DNA from: Umezawaea tangerina
Lineage (GTDB): Bacteria; Actinomycetota; Actinomycetes; Mycobacteriales; Pseudonocardiaceae
Reading direction: 5' to 3'
Length of the DNA: 64,000 nucleotides
Assembly (NCBI RefSeq): GCF_003002815.1
Contig: NZ_PVTF01000002.1
Coordinates: 310,001-374,000, forward strand
Part shown: positions 42,116 to 52,561 of the stretch, one piece after another
Numbering within the stretch: the first letter of the stretch is position 1
Layout: each line of letters opens with the position of its first letter
Notes under the pieces: generated by a model
Told to the model about the DNA's origin: nothing
Seen by the model: only the letters and a program-made list of their open reading frames with translations
Database searches by the model: none
Position numbers and translations under genes: made by a program

Positions 42116-44052
42116 CCGTACCGGACCGCGGCGCGCAGCCGGTCCGGCACCGCCCGCCGCGCGAGCTCCGCGCGCAGTGCCCGCACCGCCTGCCAGGCCT
42201 CCTCCCGCGCGTCGACGCCCGAGCCGGACCACAGCGTGGTGTCGACCGCCGTCGCCAAGCGCGCCAACGCCTCCGCGGTCGGAGGTCCGGGCGCGAGCAG
42301 TGCCATGTCCCGCACGGTCATCGCGGACGTCACCGGCACACCGACGGCGCGCAGGCGGTCCCGGACCTCGGCGACGGCGTCCGCCACCGTCCCGGACCGC
42401 CTGCGCCGCCACGTGCGCAGCACCACCCACGACGGCACCGCGACCAGCCAGCCGAGCACGGCAACGACGACCACCCACAGCACCAGCGACCACGGCACCC
42501 CCGCACCCGTCCCAGCGGGCGGCGGGTCCGGCGGCAGCAGCGGCTCGGCCAGCCGGGCCGCGGGCGGCAGCTGCTCGCGGGCCTCGCCGGTGGCCTCGGT
42601 GAGCCCTCCGGAGGCGGAGGTCCGCACCGAACCGGTCGGGTCCAGCGCCACCCAGCCGACGCCCGCCACGGCGACCTCCGGCCAGGCCAGCGCGTCCCCG
42701 TTGCGCACCAGGGAGTTCCTGCCGGAGAAGCCGACCACGAGCCGGGCCGGGATGCCGCGCAGGCGGGCCAGCGCGACGTAGGCGGCCGCGAACTGCTCGC
42801 TGGTCCCCTGCTTGTCCCGGAGCAGGAACCGACCCAGCTGCGGCCAGCCGTGCCCGACCGGCAACGTCCCCGAGTCCACGAGCCGGTAGTTGTCGCGCAG
42901 GAACCGCTCCAGCACCAGGGCCGCCCGGAACGACGACCGCATGCCGCCGACCGCCTGGTCCGCCAGCACCGTCACGTCCGGCGGCACCTCGCCCACCCCG
43001 CCGAGCCCGCCCGCGGCATCCGGGTCGATCGCCGCGCCCGCCAGGGTCGAGGCGTCGACGGCGGGCTCCCACCAGGTCAGCTCGTAGGAGTCGACCGGCT
43101 GTTCGGCGAGCAGGGTGCCGCGTCCAGGCGCGACCAGCGGGTCGACGCCGGTCACGGTGGCGGGCCAGTCCTGGCTGGGCAGCCACGGCGGGCCCAGTCC
43201 GCGCAGGCGGACCGAGGCCGACCGCGTGCCGGTCGGGACGGTCACGCCGTCGCCGGGCGGCAGTCCGGCGCCCATCCGGCGCAGGTTCCCGCCGGGCGTC
43301 CACTCGACACCGTCGAACTCGTCGAGGACTGCGATGGGCCAGCGGTCGACCGGCCGCTCCGAGGTGTACTCGAACAGCGGGGTGTCCGGGGAGCCCAGCC
43401 GTGCGGCGACCTCGCTGAGCGGACTGGCCACCCTGGCCGACGCCAGTGGCGCGGACTCGTTGTCGCGCAAGGAGAACGCCGGTCCGGCCGGGACGAGTCC
43501 CAGCAGGACGGCGCCGACCACGCCCAGCGCCACCGCCGCCCACGGGACCCCGTCGGCGACCAGGACGGCACCGCACGCGGCGAACGCCACGGCCGCGACG
43601 ATCGCGGTCGCGCCGTCCGCGGCCGCGTAGGTCTGGCTCAGCCCCACCACTGCCAACGCGGGCAGCAGCGCCACGAGCGGGGCGCGCACCCGGTGCAGCA
43701 GCTCGACGCCGAACACCGACGCGGCCAGTACCAGCAGCGGCACGAAGACCACGACCTCCGGGTCCGGGCGCACGGGCCAGGTCGACTGCAGCACCTCCCG
43801 CCACGCCTGCGTCGCGCCCGCGACGAGCGCCCCGACCGGGTCGGCCGGGCGGACCGCGGCGAGCAGCCCCACCAGCCCGGCGAGCGCGACCAGGACCGGC
43901 CGCCACGCCGCCCACGGACACCACACCGCGACCACGAGGGCGGGCACCGCGCAGGCGGCGAGCACCAGCGCCAACGGCCAGAGCCCGAACACCGGCACGA
44001 ACAGCAGCCCCGCCACCGCGGCGGCCAGGAAGACGGCCGCGACCCGTGTCAC
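42067..44052 (-). CDS. Transglutaminase-like membrane protein lacking catalytic Cys and His
   Basis: 661 residues from GTG 44052, which overlaps the DUF58 stop (GTGA) and has GAGGTGA upstream. Six to seven N-terminal membrane segments, an outside transglutaminase-like domain (about 340-490), a late membrane segment (SLVLWVVVVAVLGWLVAV) and a cytoplasmic tail: the TgpA layout. Active enzymes have G-D/T-C-x2-FA; here GTSEQFA places S418 at the Cys. The usual HAW reads LAW (L455). The third residue, D471 in LDPT, is kept. The protein is therefore probably a dead scaffold, unless Ser works instead. Last gene of the FnIII-MoxR-DUF58 operon. Confidence 0.86.
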   Translation of the reverse strand: MTRVAAVFLAAAVAGLLFVPVFGLWPLALVLAACAVPALVVAVWCPWAAWRPVLVALAGLVGLLAAVRPADPVGALVAGATQAWREVLQSTWPVRPDPEVVVFVPLLVLAASVFGVELLHRVRAPLVALLPALAVVGLSQTYAAADGATAIVAAVAFAACGAVLVADGVPWAAVALGVVGAVLLGLVPAGPAFSLRDNESAPLASARVASPLSEVAARLGSPDTPLFEYTSERPVDRWPIAVLDEFDGVEWTPGGNLRRMGAGLPPGDGVTVPTGTRSASVRLRGLGPPWLPSQDWPATVTGVDPLVAPGRGTLLAEQPVDSYELTWWEPAVDASTLAGAAIDPDAAGGLGGVGEVPPDVTVLADQAVGGMRSSFRAALVLERFLRDNYRLVDSGTLPVGHGWPQLGRFLLRDKQGTSEQFAAAYVALARLRGIPARLVVGFSGRNSLVRNGDALAWPEVAVAGVGWVALDPTGSVRTSASGGLTEATGEAREQLPPAARLAEPLLPPDPPPAGTGAGVPWSLVLWVVVVAVLGWLVAVPSWVVLRTWRRRRSGTVADAVAEVRDRLRAVGVPVTSAMTVRDMALLAPGPPTAEALARLATAVDTTLWSGSGVDAREEAWQAVRALRAELARRAVPDRLRAAVRYGYRAQVAPRMPVGALT

Positions 44053-45097
44053 GTGGTCACCTCGTTCCACCGCGACACCGCGTCCGCGGCCTCGGACTCC
44101 CGGACCACCCGCGCGCCGACGACGTCACCCGGTGAACCAAGGGAGAACACGACATCCGGTCGCAGCGGCGCGATCGAGTCGAGCGGGCCCGCCGTGACGA
44201 CGACCAGTCCTCCGCGCGGTCGGGGCGGCACCGAGCCGGGGCGCACCACGAGCACGCACAGCTCGTCGAGCAGCCGCCGCGCCGCGGACTCGCCGCCGCG
44301 CGCGGTCACGTCCACCCCGCACGTGGTGAGCAGCCTGCAGTCGTGGCCCGCGACGGCACCGGCGTGCAGCAGGGACGCGGCCACCTCGACGGCCTCCTCG
44401 AACGCGCGGGCGTTGCGGGTGTCCAGCAGCAGCGCGAACCGGGGCCGGTCGGGGTCGGCGTAGTCGCGCACCATCATCCGGCCGGTGCGCGCGGTCGCCT
44501 TCCAGTGCACGAGCCGGACCTCGTCGCCGGGCACGTACTCGCGCACCTCGCGCAGGTCCAGCGACCCGTGCGGCGACCGGTCCGAAGTGGCGCCCTCGTG
44601 GTGGAACCTCCGGTGCCCCAAGGAGAACGGGCGCGCCGGGTGTCGACGCGGGTGCACCCACAGCGTGGCCGTGCCACCGGTGTCGACCAGGCAGCGCGCC
44701 AGCCCCAGCGGGTCGGACTTCTCCACCACCAGCGGCCCCACGGTCATCCGGCCGCGTTCGGTGGTCGGCAGCTCGTAGCGGTGCACGGCGTCGGAGCGCA
44801 CGACGATCCGCCGCACGTGCGGCCCGCACCGGTCGCGGGCGGTGAACCCGCCGCCGGCGCGGCGGACGTCGAGCCGGGCGAGCGCGGGCCTGCCGCGTTC
44901 CACCCGGTCGGGGTGGACGGCCCGGCGGACGTCCACGTCGGGGCGACGGGCGGCGGTGGCCAGTGCCGCGACGAGCGCGCCTGCCAGGAGACCGGCCAGG
45001 GCGAGGAAGACCGGGTAGCCCCACCGCAGGCCCGCGCCGCCGCACAGCACCGCGACGACGAGCACGGCGACGCCGCGCGGGGTCGGCCGCGGCGGCC

Positions 45098-45101
<4 letters not shown>
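44049..45101 (-). CDS. DUF58 domain protein
   Basis: 350 residues from ATG 45101 (ATGA overlap with moxR). Two N-terminal membrane segments (GVAVLVVAVLCGGAGLRWGY and LALAGLLAGALVAALATAA), a beta domain, then the DUF58 signature DLREVREYVPGDEVRLVHWK followed by ARTGRMMVRDY. A von Willebrand-like part follows (FALLLDTRNARAFEEAVEVA). DUF58 proteins are constant partners of MoxR ATPases and TgpA proteins and are thought to assemble or activate envelope proteins; the mechanism is not established. Confidence 0.9.
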
Positions 45102-46044
<943 letters not shown>

Positions 46045-46048
<4 letters not shown>

Positions 46049-47844
46049 CGCTTCTCCCAGAAGTAGTGGTTCGACTCGACGCCGCCCGCGGTCACCCAGA
46101 ACGTCTGGTCGTGGCCGCTGAACGGGAACCGGTCGTCCACGATCAGCGTGCCCGACCCGTCGGTGGTCAGCTCGGCGCCGATGTTGGTCCGGCCCCAGTC
46201 GCTGGCGAAGGGGTCGATCTTGTACGCGGTGTTCGGCGCGAAACCGCGCAGCTCGATGTAGGGGAACGCGCAGTCCGGCGCGTGGCAGGTGTCGGTGGTC
46301 GTGGACGCGCCGCGCGAGACGGTGATGGTGGGCACCGACTTCGGCGTCGCCGAGGCGGAGGCGCCGGGACCGCGGCCGACCCGGTTCTCCGCGACGACGG
46401 TGAAGGTGTAGCCGGTGCCGTTGGCCAGCCCGGTGACCTCGGCGGAGCGGTCGCCCGCCGCCACGTCGAGGCTCCCGCCGTTCCAGGTCACGTGGTAAGC
46501 GGTTACCGCCGCGCCGTTGTCGACGGCGGTGCCCCAGCTGACCACCACCGAGCCGTTCCCGGCCGTCGCGCCGACCCCGCCGGGCGCGCCCGGCGGACCC
46601 GCGGCCACGACCGGCGGAGGCTGCTCCTGGGTGGTGCGCCCGGTCGTCACCCCGGTGGTCGGGTCCGGTGGGGCGGGCGGTTCCTGCTCCTGCGTCCGGG
46701 TCTCCGACGTCGGCACCGGCTGTTCGGTGGTGGTCGGCTCGGTCGACGGGGTGGTGGTCGGCGTCCCGACGACGGGCACCTCGCTCACCTCGCCGCCGGG
46801 GTCCACGACCAGGACGTTGCGGCCTTCGCCGCCCTCGACGTAGACCCGCGAGTCCTCGGCCTTGGTCAGCCGGGGCGTGCCGCCCTCCTGCGGCACGGCC
46901 TTGCTCTCCCGCTTGGTGCCCGCGCTGTCGTAGGTCACCAGCGTCCCGGTCTTGTGGTCGAGCAGCGCCACCGTCGACCCGGTGGTCTCCGGGCCGGTGT
47001 ACTGCCCCTCGTCCAGCCGCACCACGACGTTCTTGGTGGCGGGCCGGTCACCGACCAGCGGTGCGGTGTCCACCAGGTAGAGCGTGCCCGCCGGGTCGAG
47101 GATCGACACGCGGCCGTCGACGTCGGCGGAGGCCACCCTGGTCGCCTCCGGCACGTCGGTGCCCAGCGGCTGCGCGCGGCCGAGTCCGCCGCCCTCCAGC
47201 AGCTGCATGGTGTCCGCCGTCGTGTCCACGAACAGCGGCTTGCCGCCCACGACGGTCAGCCCGCCCGCGTGGCCCGCCGGGGCCGAGGCGGCGCAGGACG
47301 GGACGGTCGTGCCCTTCGGCAGCTGGCACAGGTCGCCGGTGTCGAGGCGGTGCAGCCACAGCGTGCCGTCGGCGGTGGCGACGGGGTTGCCGAGCTTGCC
47401 GCCGAGCGGCACCCGGACGTGCTCCTCGCCGAGCCGTACGACGACGCCCATGTCCCGGAACACCAGGTACGGGCCGCCGTCGGCCTCCACGTCCACCGGC
47501 ATCTCGTCGCCCGGCGCGTCGGTGGTGCCCTCGACCCGCAGCGTCGACTCGCCGAACTCGGTGATCTTGCCGCCGCCGATGACGTACCCGCTGGTACCGC
47601 CCTGCACCACCGCGCTTCCGGGTTCGGCGCCGGGCACCGGCACCTCGGCGTCGACCTGCTTGGTGGCACCGTCGACGTGGAACACCGTGGCGAGCGGCCC
47701 GTTGAGCACCCAGTGCCCCGATTCGAGGAAGTCGAGGCCGGGCACGCCCGCGGAGCCGCTGACCGCGACGCCGACCGCGACGACGCAGAGCGCGGTCAGC
47801 ACGGCGACCGGCGCACGACCACGCCACTTGGCGGAGATGTGCAT
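46045..47844 (-). CDS. Exported protein with beta-propeller-like region and FnIII domain
   Basis: 599 residues from ATG 47844. N-terminal signal/anchor (APVAVLTALCVVAVGVAVSG). Residues 35-330 are short beta repeats (GTLWLHRLDTGDLCQLP; VSILDPAGTLYLVDTAP) that resemble a propeller. A Thr/Pro/Glu-rich linker follows, then an FnIII domain (GSVVVSWGTAVDNGAAVTAY; TGLANGTGYTFTVVAENRVG), then a C-terminal domain with one Cys pair (TCHAPDC). First gene of the operon moxR-DUF58-transglutaminase-like; its stop overlaps the moxR start. Probably an outside partner of that assembly system. Confidence 0.8.
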
Positions 47845-47908
47845 CGGACTCGACCCCCTGGTGTTCGGCCCCGTAGCGTAGGACACCCGATACAGAAACG
47901 GTCCAGCT

Positions 47909-48328
47909 TTGGTACGACGCCGATTCCTGTTGTGCGCCGCGGTGTTGGTCGCGGTCGTCGCCGCCGTCGTGGTGCTCGCCGACGACCCCGACGTCACCGT
48001 CGGCGCGCTCCCGCCACGCCCCGCGATCGCGGGCTCGCTGCGCTTGGACCCCCCGTTGCCCAAGGCGGGCCAGGACGTCGTCGTGCACCTGGACCTGGTC
48101 GCCGACCGGCCGATCACCCCGCGCGCGCTGACCGTGCGGGCGCAGGACGCGGGCGGCACGTCCTACGACTTCCCCGAGCTGGCGGGGCAAGCGCTCGACA
48201 CCACGGCGCGGGACATCACGCTGCGGCGGGCTTTCCCCGCTCCGGGCGTCTACACCTACTACCTCGCCTACCGGTTGGACGGCGACTGGGTGACCCTGCG
48301 GCCGTGGGAGACGGTCACCGTCCGCTGA
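47909..48328 (+). CDS. Small exported protein with Ig-like domain
   Basis: 139 residues from TTG 47909; no better start gives the basic n-region. MVRRRFLLCAAVLVAVVAAV is a signal or anchor segment, and the rest is beta-rich (LRLDPPLPKAGQDVVVHLDL; APGVYTYYLAYRLDGDW), like a small Ig/FnIII-type domain. No Shine-Dalgarno is evident. Divergent from the FnIII-MoxR operon (64 bp) and convergent with the histidine kinase, overlapping it by 14 nt. Function unknown. Confidence 0.68.
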   Translation: MVRRRFLLCAAVLVAVVAAVVVLADDPDVTVGALPPRPAIAGSLRLDPPLPKAGQDVVVHLDLVADRPITPRALTVRAQDAGGTSYDFPELAGQALDTTARDITLRRAFPAPGVYTYYLAYRLDGDWVTLRPWETVTVR

Positions 48329-49544
48329 CCGGCAGGCTCAGCTCGAAGATCGCGCCGCCCTCCTCGGCGTTGAACACGCGCAGCGAGCCGCCGTGGGCCA
48401 GCGCGACCCACCGCACGATCGACAGGCCGAGCCCGGAGGACCCGCCGCTGCCGGTGAACCGGTCGAACGCCTCCTCCGCCGCGGCGGCGTCGATGCCGAG
48501 GCCGTGGTCGGCCACCGTGACGCGGCCGTCGGCGACGGTGATGTGCACGATCGCCTCGCCGTCGGGCCTTCGGCCGTGGCGCAGGGCGTTGGCCAGCAGG
48601 TTGCCGACCGCGCGCTGCACCAGGTTCGGGTCGACGTCGACCTTGGTCGGCGAGGTGGTGACGGTGACCTGGGCGCCGTGCGCGGGTGTCTCCTCGACCA
48701 CGCCCGCCACCAGCTGGTCCAGCCACACCGGTTGGATCGCGAGCTGCTCGACACCGGCGGCGAGCCTGGCCCGCACCAGCAGCCCGTCGATGATGCCGCC
48801 CATCCGCCCGGCGAGCCGGACCGTGCGCGGCAGCAGTTCGGCGTGCTGGTCGGGATGTCGCAACGCGGTCTCGGCCAGTGCGCGCAGCGCCGCGACCGGG
48901 GTCCTCAGGTCGTGCGCGGTCTCGGCGAGCAGCACCTCCTGCTGCTCCAGCGCCGCCGCGGCCGGGCGGATGGCGCGGCCGGACAGCACGTGCCCGGCGA
49001 CGCCGAGCGCCAGCACGAGCACCGCGCACCCGGCGACGACGGTCCACAGCACGCCGAGGTGGCGGGACCGCTCCGGGCCGAGGTCGGAGACGGCGACGAT
49101 CGCGCCGACGACGGCGCCGTCGTTGGTGCGCAGGGGTTCCGCGCGCACCCGCAGGTCGTCCTTGGTGCCCGCGATGGTCGTGCCCTCCTGGACGGCCCTG
49201 GTCGCCAGCGCGCTCAGGACGCCGAGGTCGGCGACCACGCAGGTCCGCTCGCTGACGTGGCCGCGGAACTCGCCGGGCGCGCCGCCGGGAAGGATCACGA
49301 ACTGCGGGCACTCCCGGTTCACCGGGTCGGCGACGAGGTCCGTGGTGACCAGCGACTGCCGGTAGTCGACCAGCCTGCTGGCCACGGCGGTGACGCGGTG
49401 CAGGTCGGCGTCGAGCCGTTCGGCGCCCTGCTCGGCGTCCTCGCGGACGACGAGGACCGCCAGCACCAGCAGGCCCGCGGTGTTCATGGTGGTGAACAGC
49501 ACGGTGAGCAGCCAGCGCAGCCCGCGCAGCCGGGCGGCGCTCAC
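48315..49544 (-). CDS. Sensor histidine kinase (HisKA type)
   Basis: 409 residues from GTG 49544 (GTGA overlap with the response regulator). Two membrane segments (WLLTVLFTTMNTAGLLVLAV; VLWTVVAGCAVLVLALGVAG) bracket an outside sensor domain with a Cys pair (NRECPQF; ERTCVVAD). H box LAETAHDLRTPVAALRAL, N box RAVGNLLANALRHG, then VADHGLGID and GSSGLGLSIVRW. It forms a system with the regulator gene at 49541. Confidence 0.92.
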   Translation of the reverse strand: MSAARLRGLRWLLTVLFTTMNTAGLLVLAVLVVREDAEQGAERLDADLHRVTAVASRLVDYRQSLVTTDLVADPVNRECPQFVILPGGAPGEFRGHVSERTCVVADLGVLSALATRAVQEGTTIAGTKDDLRVRAEPLRTNDGAVVGAIVAVSDLGPERSRHLGVLWTVVAGCAVLVLALGVAGHVLSGRAIRPAAAALEQQEVLLAETAHDLRTPVAALRALAETALRHPDQHAELLPRTVRLAGRMGGIIDGLLVRARLAAGVEQLAIQPVWLDQLVAGVVEETPAHGAQVTVTTSPTKVDVDPNLVQRAVGNLLANALRHGRRPDGEAIVHITVADGRVTVADHGLGIDAAAAEEAFDRFTGSGGSSGLGLSIVRWVALAHGGSLRVFNAEEGGAIFELSLPVSGR

Positions 49545-50203
49545 GTCGTGCCCAGCCGGTAGCCGTAGCCGACGACGGTGTGGATGAGCCCTGGCTCCCG
49601 CAGCTTGCGCCGCAACCGCACCACGACCACGTCGACGACGTTGGCCATCGGGTCGGACTCGGTGTCCCAGCAGTGCTCGATCAGATCCCCCCTGGCGACC
49701 GCGCGCCCGGCGTGCGCGGCGAGGTACTCCAGGACGGCGAACTCCTTGCCGCTCAGCGTGAGCAGCACCCCGGCACGGCGCACCTCGCGGCGGGCGCAGT
49801 CCACCTCCAGGTCGGCGTGGCGCAGCACCGGCGGTCTGCCGCTGCCCGAGCGGCGGCACAGCGCCAGCACCCGCGCGGCCAGCTCGGCGTTGGCGAACGG
49901 CTTCACCAGGTAGTCGTCGCCGCCGTGCGCGAAGCCCGCCAGCCGGTCGGCGACCGAGTCGCGGGCGGTGAGGAACAGGACGGGGACCGCCCAGCCGTCG
50001 CGGCGCCGGGTCCGCACGTGGTCGATCGCATCGCCGTCGGGGAGCACGCGGTCGAACACGACGCAGTCGTAACCGTTGTGCGCCAACGCCTCGCCCGCGC
50101 CCGCGAGGTCGCCCGCGGTGTCGACCTCCAGGCCCGCGCCGCGCAGCTCCCCCGCGACCGCGACCCGGATGTCCTCGTCGTCCTCGACCACCATCACCCG
50201 CAT
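49541..50203 (-). CDS. OmpR-family response regulator
   Basis: 220 residues. Receiver domain with MVVEDDED, phospho-acceptor Asp in CVVFDRVLPDGDA, and DDYLVKPF; the winged helix carries LTLSGKEFAVLEYLAAHAG and VVVVRLRRKLREP. ATG at 50203 lies 8 nt after TAGGTT on the minus strand, so the message may be leaderless. Directly upstream of and overlapping the kinase gene. A close paralogue is encoded divergently at 50257. Confidence 0.92.
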   Translation of the reverse strand: MRVMVVEDDEDIRVAVAGELRGAGLEVDTAGDLAGAGEALAHNGYDCVVFDRVLPDGDAIDHVRTRRRDGWAVPVLFLTARDSVADRLAGFAHGGDDYLVKPFANAELAARVLALCRRSGSGRPPVLRHADLEVDCARREVRRAGVLLTLSGKEFAVLEYLAAHAGRAVARGDLIEHCWDTESDPMANVVDVVVVRLRRKLREPGLIHTVVGYGYRLGTT

Positions 50204-50256
50204 GGCACCGGAACCTAGCGGGCGGGTGGCCGTCGTGGCGCACTACGGTGGGCCCC

Positions 50257-50910
50257 GTGCGGATCCTGGTGACCGAGGACGACGAGGACCTGCGGCTCGC
50301 GGTGGCGGTGTCCCTGCGGGGCAACGGGTTCGCGGTCGACGTGGCTCGGGACCTGGCGGGCGCGGACGAGACGCTGGCGGTCAACTCCTACGACTGCGCG
50401 GTGTTCGACCGGATGGTCCCCGGCGGTGACGCCCTGGGGTACGTGGCGGCCCGGCGCCGCACGGGGTTCGACCTGCCGGTGCTGTTCCTGACCGCGCTCG
50501 GCGGCTTGGGGCAGCGGGTGGAGGGGCTGGCGGTCGGCGACGACTACCTGGTGAAGCCGTTCGAGATCGACGAGCTGGTGGCGCGGGTGCGCGGCCTGTG
50601 CAGGCGCGGGCCGATCGGCAGCCCCGCGGTGCTGCGGCACGGCGACGTGGAGCTGGACCAGGGCAGGCGGGAGGTGCGGCGCGGCGGCGTGCTGCTGACC
50701 GTGACGCACAAGCAGTTCCTGGTGCTGGAGCTGCTGCTGGCCAACGCCGGTCGGGTGGTACCGCGCGACGACCTCATCCGGCACGCGTGGGACGAGCACC
50801 TGGACCCGTCGTCCAACGTGCTGGACGTGCTGGTCGGCCAGCTGCGCCGCAAGCTCCACGAGCCGCCCGTGGTGCACACCGTCCGCGGGGTCGGCTACCG
50901 CGTCGGCTGA
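50257..50910 (+). CDS. OmpR-family response regulator, divergent paralogue without its own kinase
   Basis: 217 residues from GTG 50257, which lies 7 nt after TACGGT; a GTG at 50248 is possible but overlaps that hexamer. Receiver: LVTEDDEDLRLAV, CAVFDRMVPGGDALGYV with the Asp kept, and DDYLVKPFEIDELVARV. The DNA-binding domain is VTHKQFLVLELLLANAGRVV. It resembles the regulator at 49541 over its length. No kinase follows it. The neighbouring kinase may act on both, or this one may have a remote partner. Confidence 0.9.
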   Translation: MRILVTEDDEDLRLAVAVSLRGNGFAVDVARDLAGADETLAVNSYDCAVFDRMVPGGDALGYVAARRRTGFDLPVLFLTALGGLGQRVEGLAVGDDYLVKPFEIDELVARVRGLCRRGPIGSPAVLRHGDVELDQGRREVRRGGVLLTVTHKQFLVLELLLANAGRVVPRDDLIRHAWDEHLDPSSNVLDVLVGQLRRKLHEPPVVHTVRGVGYRVG

Positions 50911-51065
50911 CCCCTATATTCCACCTCCGAACGGTCGGGTCATCGGTGGTATCGCACTCGCGGTATACCCCTCGGGGGATGAGCGAGCTTCACCTGATCG
51001 GACCTGTCAACGACTTCTTGCCGCGCTATGGTGGAGGTGAAAGACCGTTTCCTGGGGGAGGAAAA

Positions 51066-51680
51066 ATGGTTCAGGGAGTTTCCTCGTGGGCTCTCGATGC
51101 TGCTCAGAAGTGGTTTAGGGACTATCTCACGCAACCACACGACGCAATCGGCAGGACGGGCGCGGTGTGCCCATTCGTCGAACCGTCGCAGAGAGCCGAC
51201 TGCTTGCGGGTGGAAGAATGGCGGATGGACGACGACGCGGACGTCGACGACGTGGTCGCGCTGATCGGACGCATGGTGGAGCACTTCGACGGGATCGCAT
51301 GGGCTTCCGCCAACAAGATCCTGCACGCGCTCGTGGTGGTGCTGCCGGACCTGGCGGGTGATCGGGCGCACCTGCTCGACGAGGCGCACCGGATCACCAA
51401 ACCCGATCTCGTCCGCCGCGGCCTGATGCTCGGCCAGTTCCACGCCGAATGCGACGAGCCGTCGGCGCGCAACCCGGATTTCCCGGTGTCGAAATCACCG
51501 GTCCCGCTGTTCGCGCTGCGGCACGTCGCATTTCACGACGTCCTATTCCTGGACTCCGATCCGGGGTGGTTCGCGCATTACGCGCGCCGGTACGGCAAGC
51601 GCTATGCGAAAGGCGCCGTGCCCGAGCCGTTGTTCGCCGCGTTGTTCGCACGGGCCTGTCGACGCTGGGGAGCCGAGTGA
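51066..51680 (+). CDS. DUF6875-like protein at the head of a kynurenine operon
   Basis: 204 residues from ATG 51066, preceded by GGGGGAGG; an in-frame ATG at 50979 would add 29 residues. Landmarks are RTGAVCPFVEPSQRADCLRV, MVEHFDGIAWASANKILHAL, and a C-terminal FALRHVAFHDVLFLDSD followed by GWFAHYARRYG. This matches my memory of DUF6875 proteins, which often lie near natural-product genes; that assignment is moderate. The stop overlaps the next start (GTGA). Function unknown; the conserved Cys and His pattern may reflect a catalytic or metal site. Confidence 0.75.
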   Translation: MVQGVSSWALDAAQKWFRDYLTQPHDAIGRTGAVCPFVEPSQRADCLRVEEWRMDDDADVDDVVALIGRMVEHFDGIAWASANKILHALVVVLPDLAGDRAHLLDEAHRITKPDLVRRGLMLGQFHAECDEPSARNPDFPVSKSPVPLFALRHVAFHDVLFLDSDPGWFAHYARRYGKRYAKGAVPEPLFAALFARACRRWGAE

Positions 51681-52561
51681 CGCACACACCGCCGGACCTG
51701 GGTACCGGGAGCAACGCGCAGCGGGAGGAGCTCGCGGCCGCCACGCGGGGCGACCCGGTGCTCGACTTCCCCGGCACCAGCACGCCCTACATCGACTACC
51801 AGAGCATCGACGTGCTGCTCTCGTTGCAGCACCCGAGGTCCGGCGAGCCCGCCGAGCTGACCTTCTACGTCCTCGGCCAGGTCAAGGAGCTGCTGTTCAA
51901 GCTCGTGTACGAGGAGCTGGTCCGGGTGCGCGGCCTGCTCGACGCCGACGACGTGCCCGGCGCGGTGTGGGCGCTGCGCCGGGTCCGCCGGGTCGTCGAG
52001 CTGCTGGTGGGCAGCTGGGACGTGCTGGGCACCCTGGCGCCGACGGAGTTCAACGGCTTCCGCGACCACCTCGGCCAGGCGTCGGGGTTCCAGTCGTACA
52101 TGTACCGGATGGTCGAGTACGTGCTGGGCAACAAGGTCGGGTCGCTCTCGCGCCCGCACCGCAACGTCCCGCACGTGCGCGAGCAGGTGGAGCGGGCGCT
52201 GCGCGAGCCCGGCGTCTACGACGCGGCGGTCGCGCTGCTCGCCAGGCGCGGGGCCCGCGTCCCGCGCGAGGTGCTGGAGCGCGACTTCTCCCAGCCGGAG
52301 GCGCACTGCCCGGAGGTCGAGCGGGCCTGGGCGGAGGTGTACCGCGACGGCGGCCCGGCCGACGAGCTGTTCCTGCTCGCCGAGGGGCTGATGGACGTCG
52401 CGGAGGCCGTCTGCCGCTGGCGGTCGGTGCACCTGCTGGTCGTCGAGCGGATCATCGGCACGAAGCCGGGCACGGGCGGCACCACCGGTGTCGCCTGGCT
52501 GCGCCGGATCAACGAGCACCGGTTCTTCCCGGAGCTGTGGACCGCGAGGGGGTCGCTGTGA
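51677..52561 (+). CDS. kynA: Tryptophan 2,3-dioxygenase
   Basis: 294 residues from GTG 51677 (GTGA overlap). All-helical haem enzyme: YIDYQSIDVLLSLQHPRSG, FYVLGQVKELLFKLVYEEL, GFQSYMYRMVEYVLGNKVG, the haem-ligand His in WRSVHLLVVERIIG, and the substrate loop TKPGTGGTTGVAWL. It opens the indole ring of L-tryptophan to N-formylkynurenine. Slightly longer than some family members in the middle. Followed by kynureninase, so the pathway probably leads to anthranilate; no formamidase gene is seen nearby. Confidence 0.94.
   Translation: MTHTPPDLGTGSNAQREELAAATRGDPVLDFPGTSTPYIDYQSIDVLLSLQHPRSGEPAELTFYVLGQVKELLFKLVYEELVRVRGLLDADDVPGAVWALRRVRRVVELLVGSWDVLGTLAPTEFNGFRDHLGQASGFQSYMYRMVEYVLGNKVGSLSRPHRNVPHVREQVERALREPGVYDAAVALLARRGARVPREVLERDFSQPEAHCPEVERAWAEVYRDGGPADELFLLAEGLMDVAEAVCRWRSVHLLVVERIIGTKPGTGGTTGVAWLRRINEHRFFPELWTARGSL

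Noticed and set aside
40942-44463. A 1173-codon plus-strand open frame.
   Set aside because: It runs through the second pseudokinase in another frame and antisense to the transglutaminase-like gene. Composition is Gly/Arg/Pro-rich with no motif.
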